Below the pieces are notes generated by a model. That model was given only the letters and a program-made list of their open reading frames with translations, searched no databases and was not told the DNA's origin. A program made the translations under genes and the position numbers. A stretch of DNA of 64,000 bases from Leucobacter aridicollis (GTDB lineage Bacteria; Actinomycetota; Actinomycetes; Actinomycetales; Microbacteriaceae): NCBI RefSeq assembly GCF_024399335.1, contig NZ_CP075339.1:1922001-1986000 (forward strand), written 5' to 3'. Numbering within the stretch: position 1 is the first letter of the stretch; every line of letters begins with the position of its first letter. Shown piece after piece: positions 1-8,880 of the stretch.

Positions 1-442
1 CGGCCTCGGCGAGTGTGTCGAGGTACTGAGCGTCGACCGAATCAGGGTTCGCCTCCGTTGTCACCTCAGCGTCTGGGGCAATCCCCCACTCGTCTCGGAT
101 GCGACCGAGCACCATTGCCAAATCAGACGCAGGCAAAAGCGTCGGGGTGCCTCCCCCGAAAAAGACAGTCGATACCTCGCGATCGGGGAGCCCGGCCGCG
201 CGCATCACCTTGGCGCCAAAGCTCAGCTCCGTCGCAGCTTCAGCAGCGTATCCGGCCTGACTCGCGCCACCGCCAAGCTCACTCGCAGTGTAGGTGTTGA
301 AGTCGCAGTAGCCGCAGCGCACCCTGCAGTATGGCACGTGGACGTAGACGCCAAACGCGCGATCGGGCGCGCCCGCGAGCACGCTCGCCGGGAGTGCCCC
401 GTCGGCCGGAGCCGGATCGCCTTCGGGGAGCACACTCGGCAT
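1..442 (-). CDS. hemW: HemW-like radical SAM protein, 5' part only
   Basis: The first 147 codons of a radical SAM protein run off the left edge of the window. After about 30 residues the frame reads VYVHVPYCRVRCGYCDF, giving the CxxxCxxC ligands for the [4Fe-4S] cluster, followed by FFGGGTPTLL and a TEANPDSVD stretch. All three are typical of HemW, the haem chaperone formerly called oxygen-independent coproporphyrinogen III oxidase-like protein. The ATG at 442 lies two bases after the stop of the DUF1990 gene, and the lepA-DUF1990-hemW order suggests one transcript. In many Gram-positive bacteria hemW follows lepA. The C-terminal HemW domain lies outside the window, so HemN proper cannot be excluded by sequence alone, although the lepA context favours HemW. 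Confidence 0.9.
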   Translation of the reverse strand, partial: MPSVLPEGDPAPADGALPASVLAGAPDRAFGVYVHVPYCRVRCGYCDFNTYTASELGGGASQAGYAAEAATELSFGAKVMRAAGLPDREVSTVFFGGGTPTLLPASDLAMVLGRIRDEWGIAPDAEVTTEANPDSVDAQYLDTLAEA

Positions 443-444
443 TA

Positions 445-1278
445 TCAGTCGTCCCGCGAGGTGTCGCCGTCAGTCTCCACACTGTCAGTCCCGGCCCCAG
501 TGCTCGTTCCGGCGTCGACACTCGCATCGCCATCGGCACTGGCATCCGCACTGGCACCGGCGTCGGCGTCGGGATCGCTCGACGCGTCCGCGGGTACGCT
601 TCCTCCGTTGCCCGTCGAAGCGACTCCGCCGCGAATAGCGGCGCCAGGAGCAAGAGCCCCAACGAGCGCCTGCGCAAGCTCGATCACGTCACGCAGTTCG
701 CCGCGCTGCTTGATCCCTGCCATGAGCCCCGAGCTCGTCAGGAAAGTGAAGCCCCGAGCCACTGCCCAGACGGTGCCGTCAGCTCGCTGCTCGACAGTCA
801 GCAACTGCTCGCCGAAACCTGAGACAGTCTCGCGGTCGCCCCAGGCGAATCCGAGCCGCTGGGGCTCGTCAACAGTCGAAATCACGAGGATTGGTCGCGG
901 CTTTTTTGCGGCGTCGGAGGTGAGCGTCGCGGTGGTACCTGGCAGCACGTAGGCTTCACCTTCAGGGCTGAAGAGCTCCTCGGGCTCCTCGCCAAGTTCA
1001 GGCGTTCCACCATCGTCAAACTGCACGCCAACGTAGTCGGCCTGCTCGCCGAGCACGATGTCGCTGACAGTGAGGCCAGCGGCGCGGTGCGCGCCCCAGG
1101 TCATGAGCTGATTCGCTGCAGCGAGGAAACGCTCTTGGCCGCTCCCGAGCTGCAACGCCTCCTCGTATGGGGTGCTGCCAGCCGGCGGGAACCGCATGAG
1201 ATCAGGTGCGCCAGACGCCCCGATCGCCGCATACGCAACTGGCATGCTCGTATAACTAGACCTGCGTGGACCTGTCAC
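445..1278 (-). CDS. DUF1990 family protein with acidic low-complexity tail
   Basis: This 277-residue protein resembles the DUF1990 family, whose function is unknown: [10 protein letters not shown] near the N-terminus, WGAHRAAGL in the middle, and a beta-rich core containing [15 protein letters not shown]. The last 50 or so residues are not domain-like. They are a run of Asp, Ala, Ser, Thr and Gly encoded by imperfect 6-base repeats (about 447-600). The GTG at 1278 overlaps the lepA stop as GTGA, which would allow translational coupling. An ATG at 1245 (MPVAY) matches the family start better, so the start is unsettled. The gene lies between lepA and hemW in a tight row (2-base gap to hemW). 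I infer cotranscription; no function follows from this. Confidence 0.75.
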   Translation of the reverse strand: MTGPRRSSYTSMPVAYAAIGASGAPDLMRFPPAGSTPYEEALQLGSGQERFLAAANQLMTWGAHRAAGLTVSDIVLGEQADYVGVQFDDGGTPELGEEPEELFSPEGEAYVLPGTTATLTSDAAKKPRPILVISTVDEPQRLGFAWGDRETVSGFGEQLLTVEQRADGTVWAVARGFTFLTSSGLMAGIKQRGELRDVIELAQALVGALAPGAAIRGGVASTGNGGSVPADASSDPDADAGASADASADGDASVDAGTSTGAGTDSVETDGDTSRDD

Positions 1279-3128
1279 TTCTTCGACGATTCCTTACCCT
1301 CGACGTCGCCAGAGAGCGCGGCGATGAATGCCTCCTGTGGCACCTCGACGCGACCGACCATCTTCATCCGCTTCTTGCCCTCTTTCTGCTTCTCGAGCAG
1401 CTTGCGCTTACGACTGATGTCGCCGCCGTAACACTTCGCGAGGACGTCCTTGCGGATCGCGCGAATGTTCTCGCGGGCGATCACACGGGCGCCAATGGCA
1501 GCCTGGATGGGCACTTCGAACTGCTGACGCGGGATGAGTTTGCGCAGGCGCTCGGTCATCATCGTGCCGTAGGAGTACGCGTTGTCGCGATGAACGATCG
1601 CGGAGAATGCGTCGACAGCCTCGCCCTGCAGCAGGATGTCGACCTTCACGAGGTCCGCCTCTTGCTCGCCACTCGGCTCGTAGTCGAGGCTCGCGTACCC
1701 CTGGGTGCGACTCTTCAGGTGGTCAAAGAAGTCAAAGACGATCTCACCCATCGGGATGTTGTAGCGGAGCTCGACGCGCTCACCAAGGTACTCCATGCCA
1801 AGCAGGCTCCCGCGCCGCGACTGGCAGAGCTCCATGATCGCGCCAACGTAGTCCTTCGGCGCAAGCACTGCCGCGCGCACCATGGGCTCGCGAACGCTCG
1901 CGATCTTGCCGTCGGGGTACTCGGACGGGTTCGTCACGGTGACCTCAGTACCGTCCTCCTTCGTGACCTCGTAGATCACGCTCGGAGCCGTCGTAATGAG
2001 ATCGAGATCGAACTCGCGGCGCAGCCGCTCGGTGATGATCTCGAGGTGGAGCAGTCCGAGGAAGCCGCAGCGGAAGCCGAAGCCGAGTGCAACCGAGGTT
2101 TCCGGCTCGTACTGGAGTGCCGCGTCTGAGAGTTTGAGCTTGTCGAGCGCCTCGCGGAGCACGGGGTAATCGGAGCCGTCGAGCGGATACAGGCCTGAGA
2201 AGACCATCGGCTTCGGGTCCGTGTATCCTGGCAGCGCCTCTGTGGCGCCCTTGAGCTTGCTCGTGACGGTGTCGCCAACCTTCGACTGGCGCACGTCCTT
2301 CACGCCGGTGATGAGGTAGCCGACTTCGCCGACGGCGAGCCCCTTGGTGGGAGTCGGGCCCGGCGAGGAAACGCCGATCTCGAGCGCCTCGTACTCGGCG
2401 CCGGTCGACATCATCTGGACCTTTTCACGGGGCGTGAGCTTGCCATCGACCATTCGAACGTAGGTCACAACACCCCGGTACGGGTCATAGACCGAGTCGA
2501 AGATCATCGCCCGAGCCGGCGCATCGGTCTCTCCGATCGGCGCTGGGATGCGCGCAACGACAACGTCAAGGAGCTCCTCGACGCCAGCGCCAGTCTTTCC
2601 GGACACCTTGAGTACCTCGTCGGGATCGCCGCCGATGAGGTCGGTGATCTCGCGGGCGACCCGCTCAGGGTCGGCCGCGGGTAGATCAATCTTGTTCAAC
2701 ACGGGAATGATCTCGAGGTCGTTCTCCATCGCGAGGTATAGGTTCGCGAGAGTCTGAGCCTCAATTCCCTGCGCGGCGTCAACGAGCAAGATCGCGCCTT
2801 CGCAGGCAGCAAGCGAACGAGAGACCTCATACGAGAAGTCGACGTGACCCGGAGTGTCGATCATGTTGAGGGCATACTCACCACCTTCCGACTGCCAGTG
2901 CATACGCACTGCCTGCGACTTGATGGTGATTCCGCGCTCTCGCTCGATATCCATATTGTCGAGGTACTGGGCGCGCATGTCGCGATCGGCCACCGTACCG
3001 GTGACCTGGAGCATGCGGTCGGCAAGCGTCGACTTGCCGTGGTCGATGTGCGCGATGATGCAGAAGTTACGGATCATCGTGGGGTCGGTCGACGCCGGCA
3101 CCGGTGGTTTCAGACTGCGTGGAGACAT
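1275..3128 (-). CDS. lepA: Elongation factor 4 (LepA)
   Basis: LepA is a cytoplasmic ribosome-bound GTPase that acts on stalled or back-translocating ribosomes. The 617-residue length is normal. The GTPase motifs are in order: AHIDHGKST at 26-34, RGITIK at 65-70, DTPGH at 91-95 and NKID near 146. Translation-factor domains follow, and the EF4-specific C-terminal part includes [10 protein letters not shown] and the [20 protein letters not shown] region. The ATG at 3128 is preceded by GATAAT eight bases upstream, so the transcript may begin at or next to the start codon. The next two genes on this strand are the DUF1990 protein and hemW. Confidence 0.97.
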   Translation of the reverse strand: MSPRSLKPPVPASTDPTMIRNFCIIAHIDHGKSTLADRMLQVTGTVADRDMRAQYLDNMDIERERGITIKSQAVRMHWQSEGGEYALNMIDTPGHVDFSYEVSRSLAACEGAILLVDAAQGIEAQTLANLYLAMENDLEIIPVLNKIDLPAADPERVAREITDLIGGDPDEVLKVSGKTGAGVEELLDVVVARIPAPIGETDAPARAMIFDSVYDPYRGVVTYVRMVDGKLTPREKVQMMSTGAEYEALEIGVSSPGPTPTKGLAVGEVGYLITGVKDVRQSKVGDTVTSKLKGATEALPGYTDPKPMVFSGLYPLDGSDYPVLREALDKLKLSDAALQYEPETSVALGFGFRCGFLGLLHLEIITERLRREFDLDLITTAPSVIYEVTKEDGTEVTVTNPSEYPDGKIASVREPMVRAAVLAPKDYVGAIMELCQSRRGSLLGMEYLGERVELRYNIPMGEIVFDFFDHLKSRTQGYASLDYEPSGEQEADLVKVDILLQGEAVDAFSAIVHRDNAYSYGTMMTERLRKLIPRQQFEVPIQAAIGARVIARENIRAIRKDVLAKCYGGDISRKRKLLEKQKEGKKRMKMVGRVEVPQEAFIAALSGDVEGKESSKK

Positions 3129-3136
3129 TGCCAGCC

Positions 3137-3142
3137 ATTATC
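3137..3142 (-). promoter_or_regulatory. Candidate lepA -10 element
   Basis: On the minus strand GATAAT (5 of 6 to TATAAT) ends 8 bases before the lepA ATG. Transcription starting about 7 bases downstream would give a leader of zero or one base. No convincing -35 is visible. Confidence 0.45.
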
Positions 3143-3217
3143 TCACGCACCAGCCGCTCTCAGCACCAGCTCACCGCGGGTCTTCTTTGCGGGCAGAGCT
3201 CTCCAAGCCATGCCCCG

Positions 3218-3223
3218 TAGGAT
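3218..3223 (+). promoter_or_regulatory. Candidate leaderless -10 for the 3230 gene
   Basis: TAGGAT is followed by exactly six bases and then the GTG at 3230. This TANNNT-N6-start spacing is the usual look of leaderless promoters in actinobacteria. No ribosome binding site precedes the GTG. Confidence 0.5.
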
Positions 3224-3229
3224 GACAGC

Positions 3230-4156
3230 GTGTCTGCTTCACAGTTCTTCCGACGCGTTCTCGCGCCAGGACGCCCCGAGCGGGCCGCCTTGCTCGCAAT
3301 CGCGCTCGGCGCGGCGACCCTTATCGACCCGGCAAAGCTTACGAAGGGTAAGCGTGCCGCTTACCGGCTCGGCATCGCCGGGCTGACCGCTGCCGACATC
3401 GCGACCGATGTTCCGCCAGGCACAAGCGCAACCTCCCGTTCCGCCGCCGCTGTCGCAGCAGGTGGCGCCGTGCTCGGTCTCTCTGAGGTCGGGGAAGCGT
3501 TCGACGCGCGCGTCCAGCGAGCGCTCGTGCGACGGGGCGTCTCGCGCCCACGCCTCGTTCTCGCGGTCTCGGGGGTCGCAATATCGCTCGCAGCACAACT
3601 GCCCGGGGTTATCCGGGCGAGCAGGATCACACGCGGTCTCCACCCGCGCGGCCTATCTGGCCTCGACGTGGGCGCCGGCGGCCACCCCGAATTCGCCGAG
3701 CTCCCCGACGGCGCACGGGCAGTCATAGCGGGAATGCTTGATTACAGTGCCGAGCCCAGCGCCGGGGCGCTGCTCGCGCAGCTCGACTCAGCACGCGAAC
3801 AGCTCTGGGAGGGGGTTTCAGGCTCCTACGACGTCATCTCGATCGACGTCGCAGAGGCAGAGTCCAAGCCCCGCGCAGTGCCGCACGTTCAACGATTCCC
3901 CGTGTCGGCGTCTTTCGCTGACCCCGCCACAGGCAAGACGCGTGTGCTCCGTCTCTATATCGAGTCGGGCATGCTCGCCCAGCTCACGATCGAACATGAA
4001 GAGGCCCACGCAGAGTGGCAGCCAAACGATTCGAGAGAGGTCGGCCTCTGGCCTGCCCGGTGGCCAAGCCTCGCTGAAACAACGTTCACGCTCGACAGCG
4101 ACGCGCCGAAAGACCGTCGAGCGGCTCGGATCGCGAACATCCGTCCCCGCGCATAG
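3230..4156 (+). CDS. Unknown protein with N-terminal membrane segments
   Basis: I do not recognise this 308-residue protein. The first 130 or so residues are Ala- and Leu-rich, with hydrophobic stretches around 18-30, 45-55 and 108-126 that could cross the membrane. The remainder is soluble in composition and includes GLDVGAGGHPEF, a stretch with PHVQRFPVSASFAD and LRLYIESGMLAQL, and a C-terminal ARWPSLAETTF segment. The N-terminal part is basic. It starts with GTG directly after a leaderless-type promoter and diverges from lepA. Next on the same strand, after a 105-base gap with repeated GTGACA half-sites, is an ABC exporter operon. It is probably a separate transcription unit, because those half-sites look like the exporter's own control region. 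Confidence 0.75.
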   Translation: MSASQFFRRVLAPGRPERAALLAIALGAATLIDPAKLTKGKRAAYRLGIAGLTAADIATDVPPGTSATSRSAAAVAAGGAVLGLSEVGEAFDARVQRALVRRGVSRPRLVLAVSGVAISLAAQLPGVIRASRITRGLHPRGLSGLDVGAGGHPEFAELPDGARAVIAGMLDYSAEPSAGALLAQLDSAREQLWEGVSGSYDVISIDVAEAESKPRAVPHVQRFPVSASFADPATGKTRVLRLYIESGMLAQLTIEHEEAHAEWQPNDSREVGLWPARWPSLAETTFTLDSDAPKDRRAARIANIRPRA

Positions 4157-4188
4157 CCGTCGCCTACCGTTACGCGGCAAAGACACGC

Positions 4189-4218
4189 GTGACACCTGTC
4201 ACGAGCTTTTCGTGACAG
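4189..4218 (+). promoter_or_regulatory. Triple GTGACA half-site operator candidate
   Basis: GTGACA (4189-4194) and TGTCAC (4197-4202) form a dyad with a 2-base centre, and a third half-site GTGACA lies at 4212-4217. The second and third also form an 8-bp inverted repeat, CTGTCACG/CGTGACAG (4196-4203 and 4211-4218). There is no T-run after it, so an operator is likelier than a terminator. It lies 44 bases before the ABC-kinase-regulator operon, where the response regulator encoded at 7108 would be expected to bind. Confidence 0.45.
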
Positions 4219-4261
4219 TGGCCTCTCGCTGCGGCCGGTGTCTCCGCGAAACACTGGGGGC

Positions 4262-5212
4262 ATGAGACAGGAACACTCCCCCGGCCAGGCCCCGCTGCTG
4301 CCCGCGCTATCGACGAAGTCGCCCGCGCTCGAACTCGTCGCCATCGAGCGTCGCTTCGGGGCAGGAGACAAGCTCGTCCGTGCAGTCAACGGCGTCGACC
4401 TCAGGATCGAACGCGGGGAGGTCGTCGCGCTGCTCGGTCCGAACGGCGCCGGAAAGACGACGCTCGTCGACATGGTGCTCGGGCTCAGCGATCCCGACAG
4501 TGGTTCGGTGCGCGTGCTCGGTGAGTCCCCCCGGTCAGCGGTCGCACGTGGCACACTGTCGGCGGTCCTCCAAACAGGTGGTCTGCTCGCGGACCTCACT
4601 GTCCGTGAGACCGTCGAAGTGATCGCAAGCTTTCACGGCGCCGGCAGTCGCGTCACCGAGGCGCTCGAGCGCGCCGACCTGACGCCACTCGCGGGGCGCA
4701 GGGTGAGCAAGTGCTCGGGTGGTGAGCAGCAGCGGGTCAAATTCGCCCTCGCGTTGCTCCCCGATCCTGATGTGCTGATTCTTGACGAGCCGACCGCGGG
4801 CATGGACGTGACCGCCCGCCGCAGGTTCTGGGATGCGATGCGCGCAGACGCGGGTGCCGGGCGCACGATCGTGTTCGCAACCCACTACCTCGAGGAAGCC
4901 GAGCATTTTGCCGGGCGCACTGTCGTCATGAATCACGGGCGCATCGTCGCCGATGGTGGCACCGCAACGCTGCGCGCCTCACTCGGCGGCCGCACGCTCA
5001 TGGCGACGCTGCCGGCGGGCGCAGACGCGCTGCTCGCCGAACTGCGCAGCGACGACTCAGTCTCGGATGTCACCGTGAACGACGGCCGCGTCACGATCCG
5101 CGCCGCGAACTCCGACGCGGTCGCCGCCCAGCTCCTCGCCGCTGGCGCGAGCGATCTCGAGATCGCAGCCCCAACGCTCGAAACCGCGTTTACCGCGCTC
5201 ACGGAGGACTAA
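4262..5212 (+). CDS. ABC exporter ATP-binding protein
   Basis: This 316-residue ATPase belongs to the group that pairs with ABC-2 permeases (drug, bacteriocin or lipid export). Walker A GPNGAGKTT is at 59-67, the signature CSGGE at 151-155 and Walker B VLILDEP at 171-177, followed by the ATHYLEEAE switch region. The C-terminal 80 residues form the extra domain typical of drug-exporter ATPases. The ATG at 4262 follows a G-run and is preferred over an in-frame GTG at 4238. Note the Cys in place of the usual Leu of LSGGE. The permease gene follows after four bases and a kinase and regulator come next, so it is likely controlled by its own two-component system. The substrate is unknown. Confidence 0.93.
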   Translation: MRQEHSPGQAPLLPALSTKSPALELVAIERRFGAGDKLVRAVNGVDLRIERGEVVALLGPNGAGKTTLVDMVLGLSDPDSGSVRVLGESPRSAVARGTLSAVLQTGGLLADLTVRETVEVIASFHGAGSRVTEALERADLTPLAGRRVSKCSGGEQQRVKFALALLPDPDVLILDEPTAGMDVTARRRFWDAMRADAGAGRTIVFATHYLEEAEHFAGRTVVMNHGRIVADGGTATLRASLGGRTLMATLPAGADALLAELRSDDSVSDVTVNDGRVTIRAANSDAVAAQLLAAGASDLEIAAPTLETAFTALTED

Positions 5213-5216
5213 TCCC

Positions 5217-5972
5217 ATGCTCTTTACCACCACGTTTTTCCGCGTCGAGGTCATGCGCCAGTTTCGCAACCCGTACACGCTCGTCTTCACACTCGGGATG
5301 CCGATCGCCATGTACCTGTTGTTCGGCGCTGCCGCAGAGTACGCGACCGCAAGCGCTGGCAACGGCAACGTCGCCTTCTACGTGATGGCCTCGATGGCCG
5401 CGTTCGGCGCGGCGACAGCGATGACCTCGCTGTGCTCACTCGCCGCCTCGGAAGTCGGGCAGGGTTGGGGCCGTCAGATCGCGCTCACGCCGCTCTCGAT
5501 CCCCGGGTATGCGGCGGTGAAGCTCGCAGTCGCACTGGCGTTCTCCGCGGTCTCAGTGGCCGGGGTGTTCCTTGTCGGAGCGCTCACCGGGGCACGCGCG
5601 GACTCACCCCTAGCGTGGCCGCTCGTCGCCGCGATTATCCTTGTGGGCGGGCTCATCTTTGGCTTGTTCGGGCTTGGCACGGGCCTCGCGTTTAACTCCG
5701 ACACCGCGGCGTCGCTCGCATCAATCGCGATCACGCTGTTCGGATTTGTCGGCAACGTGTTCATGCCGCTCTCGGGCGCGATGCTGACGGTCGCCCATTT
5801 CACTCCGATGTACGGCTATGCCGCCCTCGTGCGCTGGCCGATCACCGAAGGCGCACTCATCTCAGGCGGGACCGACTCGATCTGGATCGTGCTGGCAAAC
5901 GTCGCGGCCTGGACGCTACTCTTCGCCGCCCTCGTACGCTATGGGGTGCTTCGGTCTCGGCGCCGGCGCTAG
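5217..5972 (+). CDS. ABC-2 type exporter permease
   Basis: A 251-residue membrane protein with about six hydrophobic segments. It opens with FFRVEVMRQFRNPYTLVFTLGMPIAMYLLFG, the cytoplasmic helix and first membrane span typical of ABC-2 permeases. The GNVFMPLSGAML stretch near residue 180 and the following YGYAALVRWP match the conserved C-terminal part of that family. It should form the membrane channel for the ATPase encoded four bases upstream, probably as a homodimer. The stop is followed within a few bases by the histidine kinase gene, so all are likely translated from one mRNA. The exported substrate cannot be told from the sequence. Confidence 0.9.
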   Translation: MLFTTTFFRVEVMRQFRNPYTLVFTLGMPIAMYLLFGAAAEYATASAGNGNVAFYVMASMAAFGAATAMTSLCSLAASEVGQGWGRQIALTPLSIPGYAAVKLAVALAFSAVSVAGVFLVGALTGARADSPLAWPLVAAIILVGGLIFGLFGLGTGLAFNSDTAASLASIAITLFGFVGNVFMPLSGAMLTVAHFTPMYGYAALVRWPITEGALISGGTDSIWIVLANVAAWTLLFAALVRYGVLRSRRRR

Positions 5973-5983
5973 GCTTGCAGGCG

Positions 5984-7114
5984 ATGCGCACACGGAGTCA
6001 GACAGACACGTCAAACGCCTGGGCCCGCTACGGGTGGCTCATGGGCGCAATCTGGCTCGTCTTCCTCTACTTCCCGATCACCGCTCTCGTACAGTCGGCC
6101 GCACCGACGTGGGCACTGGTGCTCGGCTGGTTGAGCACGTTCACCTTTGCGGCCTCGTACCTCACTGGCTTCATCGTCGGACTTCGTTCCCCGCACGGGC
6201 GAGAACGCCCCGTGACGCTCTGGCTCTACGCAGCCGCGATCGGCAGCGCGGCGCTCACAATACCCTCGATCGGCTGGGCAGTCACGAGCTTCACGCCGTT
6301 TCTCATGTCGTACGCGTCGTACCTGCTGACCGCGAAAGCTCACTGGATAGCAAACACGGCAGGGCCCGCGCTCATCGTCTTCGAGGTCGCCACAGCGCAG
6401 ACTCGAGGGGCCAACGAGCCGTGGCCGCTGCTCTGGATCACCATGATGATCGCAGCTGTCAACACGATCAATTCGTGGTTGATCGCGCGCTCGAGCGCTG
6501 CCGATGCGCTCCGGGTCGAGCTTGCGACGAGCGAGGGGCGCGAGGCCGTCGCACGGGACGTCCACGACCTCCTCGGCCACTCACTCACCGTCGTGAAGCT
6601 GAAGGCAGAGCTCGCGTCTCGGCTGCTGGAGCGTGATCCGGCGGCCGCGCGCGCGGAGCTTGACGAGATCGTCAGGCTCGCCGCCGAGGCGATCGAGGGC
6701 GTGCGCGGCACTGTCACTGGAGTTCGACGGGAGGGGCTCGCGGAGCAGCTCACTGCGACAACGGACGCGTTCGCGACTGCGGGAATCACGCTCGACGTGC
6801 GCGGGAGCGCCAGCTCGCTCTCCCCGGCGCAAGCGATTCCTGCCGCGTGGATCCTGCGCGAGGCGACAACGAACATCCTCAGGCACGCGAATGCAAGCCA
6901 CGCGGTTGTCGCGTTCAACCCCGGCACGATCAGCGTTTTCGATAACGGTCGAGGGTACGGCGCAGCCGCGGCACCCGACACTGGCACCGCGCATGGCAGC
7001 CACAGCGCCGGGAATGGCATCCGCGGAATGCGCGAGCGCGCCGCTGCTGCCGGTGCCGAGCTGGAGATTGTCGGCACGCCAGGCACAGGGACGAAGGTAA
7101 GTCTGACATGGTGA
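5984..7114 (+). CDS. DesK-like sensor histidine kinase
   Basis: A 376-residue sensor with five or six N-terminal membrane segments (about 17-170) and no large outer loop, as in DesK-type kinases that sense membrane or bound-exporter state. The HisKA_3 box ARDVHDLLGHSLT carries the phosphorylated His at 194. The ATPase domain shows the N-box ATTNILRHA, then DNGRGYG and the G-box GNGIRGMRERAAAAG. The ATG at 5984 is preferred; a TTG at 5975 is the alternative. The next gene, its response regulator, overlaps its stop codon. In family members beside ABC-2 exporters, the kinase usually switches on the exporter when its substrate or membrane damage is present. That role is inferred here. Confidence 0.92.
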   Translation: MRTRSQTDTSNAWARYGWLMGAIWLVFLYFPITALVQSAAPTWALVLGWLSTFTFAASYLTGFIVGLRSPHGRERPVTLWLYAAAIGSAALTIPSIGWAVTSFTPFLMSYASYLLTAKAHWIANTAGPALIVFEVATAQTRGANEPWPLLWITMMIAAVNTINSWLIARSSAADALRVELATSEGREAVARDVHDLLGHSLTVVKLKAELASRLLERDPAAARAELDEIVRLAAEAIEGVRGTVTGVRREGLAEQLTATTDAFATAGITLDVRGSASSLSPAQAIPAAWILREATTNILRHANASHAVVAFNPGTISVFDNGRGYGAAAAPDTGTAHGSHSAGNGIRGMRERAAAAGAELEIVGTPGTGTKVSLTW

Positions 7115-7767
7115 ACGCGAGCGGCCCTGACACTCACGACACTGTCGCTGGCGGCGAGGGCCGGATTCGGCTACTCCTCGCCGACGACCAGGCTCTCGTA
7201 CGAGGCGCGCTTGGCGCCCTGCTCGGGCTCGAGCCCGATCTCGAAGTCGTTGGGTACGCAGCCGACGGGGCTGCGGCCATCACGCGCGCGGGTGAGCTCG
7301 CGCCTGACGTGTGCCTCATGGACATCCAGATGCCGGGGATGGACGGCATTGCGGCGACGGCAGCCGTGCGCGCTGCGAGCCCCAAGACCCGCGTGCTCAT
7401 CGTCACGACGTTTGCGCGGCCGGGTTATCTTCGCGCGGCGCTCGAGGCGGGTGCCAGCGGCTTTGTCGTTAAGGACGCGCCACCCGAGGAGCTCGCCGAC
7501 GCCATCCGTCGTGTCCACCGCGGCCACCGCGTCGTGGACCCCGCACTCGCCGAGGCGTCGCTGTTTGATGGCGCGAACCCGCTCACCGAGCGGGAGCGCC
7601 AGGTGCTCCGGCGCGCCAGCGAGGGCCTCACGGCCCCGGCGATCGCCGCCGAGATCTTCCTGTCGGCTGGCACCGTGCGAAACCTCCTCTCCTCGGCGAT
7701 CGGCAAAGTCGGCGCGGAGAATCGCACCTCGGCCGCCCGGCTGGCGTTCGAGAGGGGGTGGCTCTAG
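7108..7767 (+). CDS. LuxR-family response regulator (NarL/DesR type)
   Basis: A 219-residue regulator with a receiver domain and a C-terminal LuxR helix-turn-helix. The acidic pair is Asp26-Asp27 (LLLADDQALVRGAL), the phosphoacceptor is Asp72 (CLMDIQMPGMDG) and the conserved Lys lies in GFVVKDAPPEELA. The DNA-binding part begins LTERERQVLRRASEGLTAPAIAAEI and contains GTVRNLLSS. The start overlaps the kinase stop (ATGGTGA), indicating translational coupling. It should be phosphorylated by that kinase and bind upstream of the operon, where three GTGACA half-sites are seen. Family members beside exporters usually activate their own operon. Confidence 0.93.
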   Translation: MVNASGPDTHDTVAGGEGRIRLLLADDQALVRGALGALLGLEPDLEVVGYAADGAAAITRAGELAPDVCLMDIQMPGMDGIAATAAVRAASPKTRVLIVTTFARPGYLRAALEAGASGFVVKDAPPEELADAIRRVHRGHRVVDPALAEASLFDGANPLTERERQVLRRASEGLTAPAIAAEIFLSAGTVRNLLSSAIGKVGAENRTSAARLAFERGWL

Positions 7768-8408
7768 TGCCATCGGTCACACGGGCCGGAGCGGCACGGC
7801 CCGCCGTTTCCTGGGCGCGGCTGCTGTTCGGCGCCGTCCTGCTCGCCGTGCTCGGCTACACCTACGTGCTCGGGGTCCCGTCAGACGGGCCGAACCCGTT
7901 TAACTTCTTCGGCTACTTCACGAACCTCACGAACCTCATCACCGGGCTCACCTTCATCGTCACTGGCGCCCTCGGCAGGCGTGGCGCAGTCCTCCCGCCG
8001 ACGCTTCACCTGCTCCGCGGGGCCGCCGTCGCGTACATGCTCGTCGTCGGGGTCATCTACAACACGCTCATCCCAGGAACCGGTACGGCTCCCCCGTGGG
8101 TGTCGCTCATCCTGCACGCCATCGCCCCGGCGGTGGTGCTCCTCGATTGGCTGTTCGTCGGGGATCGCCGCCGGCTTCCGTGGCGGTCGCTGTGGGTGAT
8201 CTTCCCATATCCGGTAATCTGGCTCGCCGTCGTCCTCGTGCGCGGAGTCACGGACGGCTGGGTGCCCTACGGGTTCCTGCTGCCGAGCCACGGTGCGGCC
8301 TACGTGCTCGCGCACATCGCTGGCCTGCTTTTGGCGCTCACCCTCGCCGGCGCACTCGTCTGGCTCTGCGCCCGCACCCCCGGCGCGGCAGCGCTGACTC
8401 GGCGCTGA
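7767..8408 (+). CDS. Pr6Pr family membrane protein
   Basis: A 213-residue protein with six hydrophobic segments. It matches the Pr6Pr (FAR-17a/AIG1-like) group found widely in actinobacteria, with FFGYFTNLTNLITGL after the first span, a GVIYNTL motif, HAIAPAVVLLDWL and a WVPYGFLLP stretch. The function of the group is unknown. The GTG at 7767 shares its G with the TAG stop of the response regulator, and an AGAGGGGG run lies at a suitable distance. A GTG at 7758 is the alternative. Its position as last gene of the exporter-kinase-regulator row suggests coexpression, but no link in function is shown. The stop codon lies inside an 11-bp tandem repeat. Confidence 0.85.
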   Translation: MPSVTRAGAARPAVSWARLLFGAVLLAVLGYTYVLGVPSDGPNPFNFFGYFTNLTNLITGLTFIVTGALGRRGAVLPPTLHLLRGAAVAYMLVVGVIYNTLIPGTGTAPPWVSLILHAIAPAVVLLDWLFVGDRRRLPWRSLWVIFPYPVIWLAVVLVRGVTDGWVPYGFLLPSHGAAYVLAHIAGLLLALTLAGALVWLCARTPGAAALTRR

Positions 8409-8423
8409 CTCGACGCTGACGAG
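8391..8423. repeat. Three tandem 11-bp units
   Basis: GCGCTGACTCG occurs twice exactly (8391-8401, 8402-8412) and a third time as ACGCTGACGAG (8413-8423). The array straddles the stop of the Pr6Pr gene. It looks like replication slippage. Confidence 0.75.
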
Positions 8424-8494
8424 ATCGCCTCACCCCCGCTTGCCCGCACGCCGCCCCGACACGGCATTCCCCGCGTGCTCTCAGTCGCAGAATC

Positions 8495-8503
8495 TGCTAA
8501 AGT
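8495..8503 (+). promoter_or_regulatory. Extended -10 of the rpsT promoter
   Basis: TGCTAAAGT is a TGn extended -10 element. It would start transcription near 8510, leaving a leader of about 95 bases before rpsT. The -35 is weak. S20 synthesis is autoregulated in some bacteria, and a leader of this length could serve that. Confidence 0.5.
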
Positions 8504-8605
8504 AGGTTCTTGGCTTGCGTGTGGCTCACACCACACCCCCGTTAGGTGCCCTCTCTCACCGCGCGGATCAACCCGATTGACCTCTACTGAAGGAACCAAC
8601 CCAAC

Positions 8606-8866
8606 GTGGCAAATATTAAGTCGCAGATCAAGCGCATCAAGACCAACGCCAAGGCTACCGAGCGTAACCGCGCGTACAAGAGCGAGCTCCGCACCCTCAT
8701 CCGCAAGACCCGCGAGGCAGTCGTTGCAGGCGATAAGGCAGCAGCAGAGTCGTCGCTGAAGGTCGCAACCCGCAAGCTCGACAAGGCAGTATCGAAGGGC
8801 GTGATTCACAAGAATCAGGCCGCGAACCGCAAGTCGAAGCTTGCCGCTCAGGTCGCAAAGATCTAA
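8606..8866 (+). CDS. rpsT: Small ribosomal subunit protein bS20
   Basis: The 86-residue Lys/Arg-rich helical protein bS20 binds 16S rRNA in the 30S subunit. It begins [21 protein letters not shown] and ends [15 protein letters not shown], both strongly conserved, and the length is normal. The GTG start at 8606 has GAAGGAA about ten bases upstream; non-ATG starts are common for this gene. It is the only obvious housekeeping gene on the plus strand in the first 25 kb, facing holA on the minus strand. A strong terminator follows 15 bases after the stop, so it is a single-gene transcript. Confidence 0.98.
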   Translation: MANIKSQIKRIKTNAKATERNRAYKSELRTLIRKTREAVVAGDKAAAESSLKVATRKLDKAVSKGVIHKNQAANRKSKLAAQVAKI

Positions 8867-8880
8867 GCACCGAGACTTCG

